Origin: Carya illinoinensis
Lineage: Eukaryota > Streptophyta > Magnoliopsida > Fagales > Juglandaceae
Reading direction: 5' to 3'
Length of the DNA stretch: 64,000 nt
Assembly: GCF_018687715.1 (NCBI RefSeq)
Contig: NC_056758.1
Location: forward strand, 40,891,467 to 40,955,466
Shown piece after piece: positions 46,821 through 57,279 of this stretch. Each line of letters starts with the position of its first letter. Position 1 is the first letter of the stretch. The notes below the pieces were generated by a model that had not been told where the DNA came from, did no database searches, and saw nothing but the letters and a program-made list of their open reading frames with translations. Made by a program: the position numbers and the translations under genes.

Positions 46821-47258
46821 TTACATAAATTTGAGATTTTTAGCCTCACGTTTGAGACGCTCATTCTCTTCATACAATATCATGTCATTTTTATTCATGG
46901 GAACCGGTAAGTGGAATGAAGAATCTAATAAAGATTTCAACTGTTTATTCTTCTGCCGAATGATTCTTTCCCTTGTGTGAGACTCTTGAACAATTCGTTG
47001 AAGTACAACAATTTGTTCTTTGAGTTTTTCAACTTCATGATTTTTGGCTTGTAGCCGCTGGGAAAAAGCAACAATAGAGGAAGAGTAGCAAGTCTCAAGA
47101 CTCACCAAGTCATAGATAGCATCAGAATCTGACTTATTAGTCAGATTATTATTTTCTTGCTGCAACATGGCACCAATGGCAGCTGCAGAAAGGACATGAG
47201 GTTGAGATGCAGAATGCCTCATGGATGGATCTAGAGAAATGTTAGAAGAATGAGCCAT
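46821..47258 (-). CDS. antisense accessory ORF, coiled-coil-like protein (homologue of 29111-29539)
   Basis: Intact ORF of 145 residues, antisense to the copia element and about 575 bp upstream of its 3' LTR. The frame is open further upstream (to 47420), but I chose the ATG at 47258 because it aligns with MAQQSS of the gypsy copy (MAHSSNISLDPSMRHSASQ here). Residues 36-70 (NNNLTNKSDSDAIYDLVSL then YSSSIVAFSQRLQ) match the gypsy copy at 26 of 35 positions. The C-terminus (LKSLLDSSF ... ENERLKREAKNLKF) is also shared. The middle is charged and heptad-like. No known domain. The same gene-like ORF in two superfamilies, with gag-pol broken around it, suggests selection or recent transfer. The function is unknown. 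Confidence 0.65.
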   Translation of the reverse strand: MAHSSNISLDPSMRHSASQPHVLSAAAIGAMLQQENNNLTNKSDSDAIYDLVSLETCYSSSIVAFSQRLQAKNHEVEKLKEQIVVLQRIVQESHTRERIIRQKNKQLKSLLDSSFHLPVPMNKNDMILYEENERLKREAKNLKFM

Positions 47259-47310
47259 TGAGAATAGAATAGAATGCTTAAAACGAGAATGTTGAAAGAA
47301 TGCAGATGAG

Positions 47311-47315
47311 TTATA
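47311..47315 (-). promoter_or_regulatory. weak TATA-like element upstream of the antisense ORF
   Basis: Minus-strand CATCTCTATAACTCATC lies about 55 bp upstream of the ATG at 47258. The leader shares TCTGCATTCTT with the leader of the gypsy-borne homologue. The spacing is shorter than in that copy, so this is only suggestive. Confidence 0.35.
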
Positions 47316-47833
47316 GAGATGAGAAGAAAACTTGATGCGGATTGGATGAACTTTAAGACTGATGATTTTGTAGAGATAGCATAAAGAACCCGACGAGCTA
47401 TCATCCAAGTCAAAGAGCAATGTGATTTTTTTTTCCGATCAGTGAAAATGACATTTTTTAGAAACTTGGAGTCTTCAATCTCGTTTGTCAACAACATCAG
47501 ACGATTTTTTCAAATCTCCAGCCACACTTGTCGGGTCACGGATGGATCAAATTTATTTATTTATTTTTTTTCAACTATCTACAGTGTCTACTAACGCATC
47601 GTTTTCTTCAGGTCCATTTTACTTGTTGCGGATCCTTTTTAATGATGCCAAAAGGGGGAAAAGTGTTAGATTAGAACATTAACATTGTTTGAATTACTAA
47701 ACTTATTATATATGTTTAGAATTATATTTATATTTTTACTTGAAAAACTAAAGCACATTCTCAGGGGAAGCTTAAGTATCAATACAGGCTTCAGGTTCTA
47801 TCAAGTATTTGTCATCATCAAAAAGGGGGAGAT

Positions 47834-49894
47834 TATTGAACCCAAGGTTTCAAGTTTTGTGTAATTATATATCTACACATGAATTTTGATGATAACAAAT
47901 GAATTCAAAGAATAAAGAAGTCTCAAGCTCAAGTTGTCTACACAATGGAGTCAAGCACATCAAGGAAACAAGCATGAGCAAGAAGGGAATAAGTTCACAT
48001 TAAAGTTATAGAGTAATGTTGTAAATCTCTTCAAAATTCAAAATTAGGATTAATGCTTAAAATTAATATTTTATCATAAAGCATTAAAATACATTTTCCA
48101 CATGTGCATGAATATTTTTGAAAATTAAATTTGAAAACTTTAAAAGATGATTGATTATCATCTTTTACATATGCATGTCTTGATAAAAAGTTGAACTTTA
48201 AAAATATTAAAGATGATTGATTGTCATATTTCACATGTGCATGTTTTATTTGAATATTTTCAAAAGTGATTGATGCTTTTTTAGACTTATACAAAAGGTA
48301 GATGATTTTGTTTGAAAAATTTGAAAAGTAAAGTGTGCTCCTTTTGTCATATACAAAAAGTAAAAGATTAGGTTTGAATTTTTTGAAAAATAAAGTGTGC
48401 TCCTTTTGTCATATGTCAAAAGTAAAAGATTATGTTTGAATTTTTTGAAAAGTAAAGTGTCTTCCTTTTGTCATATCCCAAAAGTAAAAGATTAGGTTTG
48501 AAATTTTTGAAAAGTGAATGATATTATCTTTGACAGTTGAAAAAGAAGAACCTTTTATTTGAATTTTTTGAAAAAATGAATGATGTTGTCTTTGACATGT
48601 GAATCTTTTTAAATTTGAATATGAAGTCTCATATGCCTATAAATAGATCATTTGAGAGTTTCACATTCAAAACACCAAGAGCATACAACATTCATTCATT
48701 TTTCAAAAATTTCAAATCTAATCTTTTACTTTTGGCATATGACAAAAGGAACACACTTTACTTTTCAAAAAATTCAAACCTAATCTTTTACTTTTGGCAT
48801 ATGACAAAAGGAACACACTTTACTTTTCAAAAAATTCAAACCTAATCTTTTACTTTTTGTATATAACAAAAGGAGCACACTTTACTTTTCAAATTTTTCA
48901 AACAAAATCATCTACCTTTTATATAAGTCTAAAAAAGTATCAATCACTTTTGAAAATATTCAAAAAAGCATGCACATGTAAAAGATGACAATCAATCATC
49001 TTTCAAAATTTTCAAATTTAATTTTCAAAAATATTCATGCACATGTGGAAAATGTATTTTAATGCTTTATGATAAAATATTAATTTTAAGTATTAATCCT
49101 AATTTCAAATTTTGAAGAGATTTACAACATTACTCTATAATTTTAATGTGAACTTGTTCCCTTCTTGCTCATGCTTGTTTCCTTGATGTGCTTGACTCCA
49201 TTGTATAGACAACTTGAACTTGAGACTTCTTTATTCTTTGAATGATGTTGTCTTTGACATGTGAATCTTTTTAAATTTGAATATGAAGTCTCATATGCCT
49301 ATAAATAGATCATTTGAGAGTTTCACATTCACAACACCAAGAGCATACAACATTCATTCAAAACTTTCATTCTCTCTTCTCTAAGTATTGAGCCTTAATC
49401 TTTATTCATTTTGAGAGATATAGTTTGCGCTGTATTGTTCTTATTTCACTCATTGATGAGTGTTTTCTGATAACCTACCCACTATCAGCTCTTGTATCAG
49501 AAAAAGGGTGTGTATAACCCTTGTGCGTGTAGAAAGTGTTCTACACGGGGAATAGTTGAATCACCACGTGTAAGGTGATTGCAAGTGTAGAGGGTGTTCT
49601 ACACGGATCCTTTGTAGCGGTGTTGTTCAAAGGTGTAATAGGTTTCTATCTCCACCTGAAGGAGGTTGAATAGTGAATTTGAAAATTCTCAAGAGGTAGC
49701 TTGAGGTGAGGACGTAGGCAGTGGGGCCGAACCTCGTTAACATACTGAGTTTTTTTTTTTCTTACCATTACTCTTTATATTTATTGCTATTTCATATCTT
49801 GTTTATATTTTATATTATATATTTGATTTATAATTGTTATTTTTTTTTAATACAACTCAATTCACCCCCTCTTGTGTTAGTCATATGGGCAACA
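47834..49894 (+). repeat. 3' LTR of the Sirevirus-like element, enlarged by an inverted duplication
   Basis: 2061 bp against 1400 bp in the 5' LTR; starts TATTGAACCC (TG changed to TA) and ends GGGCAACA. The extra length is an inverted copy of its own first part followed by a short re-duplicated stretch. Confidence 0.88.
48699..49240 (-). repeat. inverted duplication inside the 3' LTR
   Basis: 48699-49240 is the reverse complement of roughly 47897-48515 in the same LTR. After it the forward sequence resumes at GAATGATGTTGTCTTTGACA, repeating about 48577-48698. The two arms of more than 500 bp with a spacer of about 180 bp could fold into a long hairpin. The 5' LTR has no such structure. Confidence 0.85.
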
Positions 49895-50260
49895 TAGTTC
49901 ATCCATAAAATTAAGATTGGAGTGAATACTTTTATGTCAGAATTTACTCCCAAAAGAAAATTCTGATAATACAGCTAGTTCATCCATAGAATTTAATATT
50001 AGCAGGAACACTTTGTATGTCAAAATTTACTCTCAAAGAAAAATTCTGATGATACAGCTAGTTCATCCACATAATTTAAAATTGGAGGGAACACTTTGTG
50101 TGTCAGAGTTTACTCCCAAAGGAGAATTCTGATGATATAACTAGTTTATCCACATAATTTAAAACCAGAAAGAAAATTTTGTGTTGGGGTTCATTCTCAA
50201 ATGAGGGATCTCGATGACACTATTAGTTTATCCATAATAATCTAAATTCTATTATTATTT
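49895..50260 (+). repeat. 85-90-bp tandem array in the old copia interior
   Basis: Four to five units containing AGTTCATCCATAAAATT, TTTGTGTGTCAGAGTTTACT, and AATTCTGATGATACAGCTAG. It continues the array from 40440-40532. Confidence 0.75.
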
Positions 50261-51099
50261 ATGTGTGTTGAATTCAAAGCATTAATGTGATCAAAATGCT
50301 TTTCTTGTAGTAAGTATCTGAATATCATTACAAGTTTCATGTATAGAATAGACTCTAAGATAGAGAAACATGAGCATGTCAAATTTACACTAAAAATTTT
50401 GACATTGGTTTATCCATTTTAAGTTTAATATCAATTATTATTGGGAATAGTGATAAGGGTTATAAAAGTACAATATTTAAGAAGATTGAATTAATTATTA
50501 AATATTAAACTATATGAATTTTTTAGTTTTGTACATAATGGTTTACTTTAGATGCATTATTTTGATTAAAGTAATGAGATATGAACAAGTTAGCAGCATG
50601 ATTGTTAGTAAGATACAAATTCATTTTACTTATTCATATATTTTGGGAAATCAATGAAGTTATTATGATGAAAATATAAGAATTGTGTCAATTGAAATTT
50701 GAAAGAAATAATGACACATTAAAGGTTTAACTGCCCTAAGCATAAAATATGATTCGAAGGGATGGGTAAACCTTTTTTCGTATTAGTTTCGAATAAGATT
50801 TTATAAATGTTTATACATATCTTTTAAATTAAACTTGAGTGTAAATGTTCATATTTTTTTTGTCTGTATAAGTTTCAAATCAAACTCTATAAATGTTTAC
50901 ACTTATTTTAACTGTTGAACTCGAGTACAAATGTACAAATTTCAATTTGTTTCAAAATATCATTTATGTTGGTTCCATTCTTCCTTCCAATAAAGTTTTA
51001 TTTGTCATGCCTTCATAATAATAATTTTTGTTAAAATTTTTCTCACTCATGAGGTATGTACTGGAACCAAAAGAAAAATGATTTATGAAAACCTTTTAC
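50261..51099. other. decayed copia interior without readable domains
   Basis: AT-rich sequence in the interior of the old copia element; probably gag/protease remains too degenerate to recognise. Confidence 0.4.
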
Positions 51100-53320
51100 A
51101 ATTTATGGCATAGAATTTGAAACATAATTTGTGGCATAAAAGTTTGGAGAATATTTCCAAGAAAAGTTACAGAGATTAGTAAATAAAATATTTTTCGCAT
51201 TTAGATTTTCTAATCTCAGGATGTGTGTTGATTTATATAAAAGGAATTCAAATCAAACATATCAAGAAAAGATGGTACAAGGAATAGAGAGTTTCTTGAG
51301 ATAATGCATATAGACGCATGTAAATATTTTTCTCTATAATATTTGATATAAGTATTTCATTACTTTTATAGATGATTTTCATAATATGAATATATCTATC
51401 TGCTACATGAGAAGTCTCAATTCATTAGTAATTCTTATAGTACTTCTCATGGGGGGAATTGCAGTTAGATAAAAATGTGAAAATCATTGAATTTGATTGA
51501 AGTAGTGTCATGAAAAATATTAAGAGTTGAGCTATAATGATTTGGAACTAATATCATAATGGTTTAGAACTTATATCTTGTTTTTAGCCTTAATGATTTA
51601 TTTTTGAGTTATGAATTGTTATAAGGCATATTCATGTATGGATAGTCAAATTAAAGTAATAATTTATAACCCAAATGAAATATTGTTGAATCTTATAATA
51701 GTTATTGAATACTTTATTATTATTGATTACTTAAGGAGATTCAAATGATTTAAGTTGTATTGTTTTTACTTATGGTTTGAATTTTGAGAAAATTGAAATA
51801 TCAACTTTCTTATAGTTGGCAAAATTAGTGGGAGTATGGAAACAAGAGATGTGATTGTCGTGAAGTGCATTCTTGTACTTTTGAAAATTCTTGTAGTATT
51901 CTTTTATGATTATCTTAATGATAATATTAAACAACAAGCAAATGATCATTCACCTCATCAAATAAACACTACTGAAAAATTGGTCATAGAGACATCAGAA
52001 TAGGTAATCTCGTGTAATCTTCTTGATTTGCTATTTGTTTAGACTATATGGTGTATCTTCAAAATTTGAATTTGACATGGAAACAAAGAAAAGTTCACAT
52101 ATGTTTTCACAAATTTTAGAAATAAGTGATTCTATAAAAGATTGATGTATAAAAGTGTGATTGAAATCTATGAATAAATATAAAGTCTATAATTTTGTCT
52201 AATTGCCTAAAAAGTATAAAAAGTTAAATGTAAATAGGTTTTGGAGACAAAACCCTAATTGTAAATGGGTCTTGGAGACAAAACTCTAACTTTAAAGGCA
52301 ATGTCGAACGATATAAAGTTAGACTTGCAAACATGGGTTTTACTCAGAAATGAGCATTGACTGGAGAAATATTTTCTATTTAACTTGAAAGAACTCATTA
52401 AGAATCACTATGACATTAGTAGCTCATTATGGTCTAGAGTTATATTAAATAGATGTGAAAATAATTGTAGAGTGAAAGTCTGCAGTCTACAAGAAACGAA
52501 TAAAATGATAACTTAGAAAATGTAACAGTTTTTTTTTTTTAAATTAATATCTGAAATTTGATAATACCAATACTGTTTTGGATTTAAGAAAAATATTTAT
52601 TGTTAATACATATACCCCGTAGGTTAGTGAGAGTATATTTGTATTTATGCTCATGCATATATATGCCTTTTTGGCAAGTATGAGTTATCGTTAGTAGTAT
52701 AACATTAAAGTTATGTCTCTAAGTGAAATTTATGAATGAGACATCATTCGTAATTGAGATTGAATTTAATACCAAGACAATGACTATTAGGATTGTTTCA
52801 GTATAGTTGCATAAAATTTTGAAAGATTTTACATGAAGAATTATTGGTCAATGAATACTTTAAAAATAATATGTGCATTCTCAAAATTTTACAGTGTCCT
52901 GAAATTGATTATGCTGCTAAAGAATTCTATATATGATTATTATAAGGAATTTTATAATTGCACAAACTTGTAAAAGGTTGAATATCAGTTTTGTCGGTTG
53001 GCATCTTTGGTTGTTGCCAAAGTAATATAAGGATGTTTGACCCAAAAGCTATGAAAAGAGTGCAAGGTTATTTGTAAGAAATTAAAAATTATATTGTTAT
53101 CTTAAGAAGAACCGATACTTTTAATGTAACTGGATATTCAGACCCTATTTTGTGGGATTACTCTTTGATGGAAAATATAGTTATAGCTATGTATTTTCTT
53201 ATCTAGTAGAATTATTTTATGAAAAAGTAGGAGGCAAATATCTTATTGCTTCATATGCAATTGTGACTGAGTTTGTAGTATGCTTTGAGGCTATAATATA
53301 TGGTATCTGATTGAGAAAAT
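51100..53320 (+). pseudogene. degenerate pol of the old copia element
   Basis: Readable islands on the + strand. LWHKSLENISK (about 51130, GAG-pre-integrase). CVDLYKRNSNQ and EFLEIMHIDAC (about 51222-51310, start of the integrase). DDFHNMNISICYMRS (about 51364). FKGNVERYKVRLANMGFTQ (about 52292, start of reverse transcriptase). RITMTLVAHYGLEL (about 52398). A GYSDP then SYVFLSSRIILWK region (about 53130-53230), and TEFVVCFEA (about 53268), both RNase H. Many stops and indels. This shows that the outer element was a normal sense-strand copia retrotransposon. Confidence 0.7.
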
Positions 53321-53992
53321 TTATCTTAAGACTTGGAATTGTCGACTTATAGCCAAGCCACTAAGAATGAATGACAAGAATTTATCATAATAGTTTTTTT
53401 CGAATGATGAGTATTTAATGAAATTTTAAATACCTAAGTGTCAAGGAGAAAGTACAAAAATAAATATGTCCATATTAATAGTGTGTTAATGATTATAATT
53501 TAAAGAATACGTTGAAAAGACGGGTTCTATGCTTATACCCATAATATGAACATGTTACAGAGATCATTGATATGTCGAGTATTTTGTTACTGGACATTGA
53601 AAGATATCTATTATGGCTATTTTTGCTTTCTTATCTTTCTACTTTATATGTACATTAAATGATGTGGATGAATGATGACAAAATAATATCTACAATAAAC
53701 ATGAATTGGAATCCAAGGCATCAATGTATTAGCCTTAATTGTCTAAATTAAAGATCGTGTTAAATTGATTACTGGTGTTGTGGTACATGGAAGAAAATTT
53801 GTTGGTTATATAATATAGGACTGCCATGACTCGCATTGGTAGTTGATTTAATATTGATATTATAGAACTCATGTAATGTGTTTTGAGCTATGAAAGTTTC
53901 AAAAAATGAATTTGTGTAGCATGGTTAATTTCCTGTTATAAACTCATGAACGAAAAATATTATTTTATGGGCATATGGGTCATGTGGGAGAA

Positions 53993-54391
53993 TGTAAGAG
54001 TTTTATTTAAATTCTATATTCCACACATCCATCTTAAGAGAGTTTAGAATAGTTCAAAACTTATCAGTTAATAAATGAGTTATAATGGGATAAGATTAAA
54101 ACTCTATATCTCTAATTATAGTCAGATATAAAATCTGAAATTTCTTTATGGTCAGAAGTTTATAAATAGCATCGAGGGGTTAAAGGGTTCTTACCTATAA
54201 TATTATTGTACCTCTAGCCATCGGGAGATATTCGGAAGTAAAGTTGTTAAGATAATCCTTCCCTCATAGTCAAATTAATTTCTTCATTAATGTAAGGAGA
54301 AATATACGTATTTATTTATTATTGTCTTATTATTATAGATTATTAAAAATCAAAGATCTAATTACTAATATTTATATTAAAATATTTAACA
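53993..54391 (+). repeat. right LTR of the old copia element
   Basis: 399 bp, starts TGTAAGAG and ends ATTTAACA, followed by the ATTTC duplication. Confidence 0.85.
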
Positions 54392-54615
54392 ATTTCTTCG
54401 ACAACCACCCCTTGACAATTACAACAGCCAATACCGTCAATACCATCCGTCATAACTCTGTCGAACTGGTCAATCACTGCGACCACTTCTCTGTGATGGA
54501 GAACCAGATACTTTTTTAATAAACATTTTTCAACAACGAGCTATGGTGTTTGTTTATGATATGTTCTTCTCATCATCAACTTTTAAGTACTAAAAGAAAC
54601 ATATATATACTTGTA
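54392..54615 (+). other. duplicated intergenic segment between LFS-like gene and hydrolase (copy A)
   Basis: Matches 58267-58492 in the sister unit (shared words CTTGACAATTACAACAGCCA and GATGGAGAACCAGATACTTT). No gene. Its right edge is the insertion point of the 1.1-kb element. Confidence 0.8.
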
Positions 54616-55726
54616 CAGAGCCGCTTCTAAGCGGTCCGGCCGTTAAATAGAGATAATCAGCCCTCCTATCAGCATCAGCCACATCAGAAATCACACCAAA
54701 AAGGGCATAGGTGCAGCCACATATGATTAGAAAGCTAGGTCGCCCCTGCAGTTTGAATCACACCCCTTTATCTTTCATAACACATCTCACCGAGACCTTG
54801 CCATCTCTTCCGTCGGAATCGAAAACCATTGCTCGCTGTGAGGGGTCGGTCATCTCTTCCGTCCGTTTGCACCACTGCCCAACAGTTTTGGAAGTTCAAC
54901 CGCAACCATCTCAGTCCGACAGACCAAGTTGCCGGGAAATTAATAGAGAAGCTCTTTTGACATCAATGGCTCCAAATACTCAAACCACTTTGAAAAACAA
55001 AAAGGTACTATTGTGTTAAAATAAAAATAGAAAAAATAAAAAAGAAACCCAAACCTCACTGTCAATGAAGAAAGTGTCGTGCCTTGTCCATCATCAAGAA
55101 GAGATATATTCTGCAAGGCCCTTCATTGCTATATTCTCTTGGGGTTCATTTTTACTGCATATAGCAGAAAGTGTTTGACACGAATGCACTAGATCAGCAT
55201 TGTTCCCTGTTTCATATACTACTAGATTTACTCCCCCACACAGTAGAACTTCCTTGTCTATCACGATCCTCTAAGCCCCACCCCCACTGTCTATAATTTG
55301 CTGCCATTCAAAACACAAAAAGAGCCCAAAAAATTTCTTATAATCGATCTGTTTCAACAAAGAGATAAAAAACACGGATTGGGTAGGAGAATTTTTGGGG
55401 TTGGAACTTGGGGGCTTCGGTGGAAGAGGGAAGAAGAAAAGGTAATGACCACTTAGGAAAAAGCACGGTCAAGCACCCTCCCTCCAGTCGTCGAACACAA
55501 AAAATATGAAGAAAAATTAAAGTATATTGGAGAACGCAGTTGAAGAAGAAAAAGTTGAAGAAGACGCAGGCAATGTCCCTCTCTGGTTGCGCAAGGTGGG
55601 GGAAGGTGCGACGGATTGTATGCAGTGCGGTCACACATAAATTATACTGGAAAGTATACGTGGCAATCTATCATTGGGGGGCTGTTTATTGTGGATTATA
55701 GGTCTAACCGGCCCAAAGGTTTTCTC
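54616..55726. mobile_element. 1.1-kb Mutator-like element with 9-bp target duplication
   Basis: ATACTTGTA flanks it on both sides (54607-54615 and 55727-55735), and the empty site with a single ATACTTGTA is present in the sister copy (58484-58492). A 9-bp duplication is typical of Mutator-like elements. The ends are weakly inverted: left GGTCCGGCCGTTAAATAGAG ... AATCAGCCCTCC ... GCCACATCAG, right (reverse complement) GGGCCGGTTAGACCTATAAT ... AACAGCCCCCC ... GCCACGTAT. There is no transposase. The ORF at 54711-55019 has no domain I know and may be a captured host fragment. Confidence 0.75.
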
Positions 55727-55828
55727 ATACTTGTAAAAGCTTTCCAAAGAGCTTGAGCCGTTAAATAAAGACGTGCATCATGTAGATAGATTACCGTCTA
55801 TTAATACAAATCCCTATATATTCAGATA

Positions 55829-56218
55829 CTACATTTCTCTGGCAAGATGTTTTATGTCCCGTGCAATCTCCTCTCGTTCAGGCTCAAAGAGAAGGTCATG
55901 CAAGAAGCCATCATAGAACTTTATGTTTTTGAACTTGGATGCCGCCTCGTTGTACAGATCCTTTGAGGCTAGAGGATCCGTGACTGTCCCATGAAGGACG
56001 AAGAATGGGACAGTCACTGACCTAAAGTTCCTCATTAAATAAGAGGAAATGTGCAATATCTCGTGGCCTGTTCTAACCCTTATGGGACCCGTATATACTA
56101 ATGGATCCGAGTACTTTGTCAACAGTGCTTCAGGATCCCTAGAAACTGGAATGCCTCTTTTGTTTGCACCTTTAAACTGGAACTTTGGAGCAACCAGAGA
56201 AAATATAGGAGCCACAGC
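55829..56218 (-). pseudogene. CSE/MAGL-type hydrolase, last-exon pseudogene
   Basis: Matches exon 7 of the intact gene at 58670-59104 from AVAPIFSLVAPK onward. Two lesions destroy it. A 9-bp deletion turns HGTADKVTDP into HGTVTDP and removes the catalytic Asp. A 64-bp deletion (the counterpart of 58669-58732) removes the last part of the reading frame, so that after EREEIARDI the frame shifts to KHLAREM and stops. None of exons 1-6 is present: homology ends in the preceding intron at about 56335. It is therefore a partial copy made when the unit was duplicated. The catalytic His context (DGFLHDLLFEPE) is still intact. Confidence 0.88.
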
Positions 56219-56335
56219 CTGCGCGCATAAAGACATCGGGTAGAAATTTTCCCATGTAAAAATTTTACCAGCATGGAACCACCAATATAATATTTTCCTC
56301 AATTATCAAGCACGCATTATTCATCAAATTCAACT

Positions 56336-56735
56336 TTCCATCTATGAATTCGTCACCGACAAGCAAAGGAAAATGAACAAAAATACTAGCTACTTTTTAT
56401 TTTTTTATTTTTATTTTTCTACTACGACGTAACCTTCATTCTTCGTATTTGAATTTGTTAACGTGCATTTTACAAACCCCAAAAGTAAAAGAACAAACCG
56501 GCATAACCCATAAAAATTTTCACGCCTTTAAGAGAAAACAAACATGCTCATAAAAATACATTTCAAACATTCCCATTAAAACAAAGTACTCAAAATAAAC
56601 AAGGCAAAAATTTGTCACCTATATATAGCACCTAAAAGTCACGAAATTTGTTGGTTCAAGTTTTACTTTAAGGTCAGGGCGGCCACAGAATTCAATTACA
56701 ACTATCAAAATGCTTTTCCACTTCTTTCAGCCAAC
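56336..56735. other. spacer at the junction of the two duplicated units
   Basis: No gene. Sequence unique to this position: it lies between the end of copy A (in hydrolase intron 6) and the start of copy B (the AACCAAAGTGAA block). Confidence 0.6.
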
Positions 56736-57279
56736 CAAAGTGAATATTTAAGACATCATTATCTTATTAACAAATAGACTACAGACTACAGATCTATAGA
56801 TCTAGATCTCCACGTGTCAAAAAACAAGCTACAGAATACCGTGCTACATGATGCATCCAAATATACAAATATCCATGAGTCAAAAGCTGCAGAACATAAA
56901 AAGAAAAAACAAACCATAACAAATTGAGCAAAAGTTTTATTTTTTGTTTCTGTTTTGCATACAAACATCACTACAGCAAACTCATATTCCCAAACACTGC
57001 AGTTATAGGCATAGCACGTCATTACTATAGATGATTTTTTATCAAATAACATACACAAAAATGCTTTAAAAAATATATATATACAACACTGCTAGGTTCC
57101 TGGCGTTTTGTGGATGTAGCATCATCCCATATTCAAGAGCACTGGGTCAGCGGTCATGTGGTGGTATTTTGGTAATATTCCTTCTTGTCCCTAAACAGAA
57201 CACCCACTAAAACCATATATACAGGTTGATTCTCGATTGAACCGATAGCTTTCTTATCCATTGTATCTCGAACGCACAC
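56736..57279 (+). promoter_or_regulatory. promoter region of LFS-like copy B
   Basis: Matches 17341-18246 (copy A promoter, now separated). A TATA-like CATATATAC lies at about 57214-57222, some 60 bp before the ATG. The leader is GATAGCTTTC ... CTCGAACGCACAC. Relative to copy A it lacks about 385 bp near 57028 and about 33 bp near 56933. Confidence 0.6.

Larger units (their letters stand above)
40533..49894 (+). mobile_element. Sirevirus-like Ty1/copia retrotransposon
   Basis: 9362 bp, flanked by the perfect duplication TAGTT (40528-40532 and 49895-49899). LTRs lie at 40533-41932 and 47834-49894, primer-binding site TTGGTATCAGAGC at 41934-41946, polypurine tract AAAAGGGGGAGAT at 47821-47833. 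Gag, protease, integrase, reverse transcriptase and RNase H follow the copia order. A long coiled-coil gag with a second knuckle just before the protease is typical of Sireviruses. Stops and frameshifts inactivate gag-pol. One antisense ORF between RNase H and the 3' LTR remains intact. Confidence 0.92.
33008..54391 (+). mobile_element. old Ty1/copia element expanded by nested insertions
   Basis: LTRs at 33008-33426 and 53993-54391 share extended similarity (for example AAAACTTATCAGTTAATA and CTCTAATTATAGTCAGATAT) but differ at many positions, so the element is old. The target duplication ATTTC is perfect (33003-33007 and 54392-54396), and the empty site AGCAATTTCTTCGAC exists in the sister copy near 58.27 kb. 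A primer-binding site TGGTATCAGAG follows the left LTR, and GTGGGAGAA precedes the right LTR. The left terminus reads GA instead of TG. Nested inside are a gypsy-family solo LTR, a Sirevirus-like copia element, and probably a Mutator-like element. Confidence 0.88.

Noticed and set aside
47259..47420. Upstream extension of the antisense ORF in the copia element
   Set aside because: The gypsy homologue starts at the position matching the internal ATG (47258), and the extension has no counterpart there.
56786..57058. Minus-strand ORF shared by the promoter blocks (also 17410-17655)
   Set aside because: It recurs because the promoter region is duplicated, the two versions are interrupted differently, and it has no known domain.
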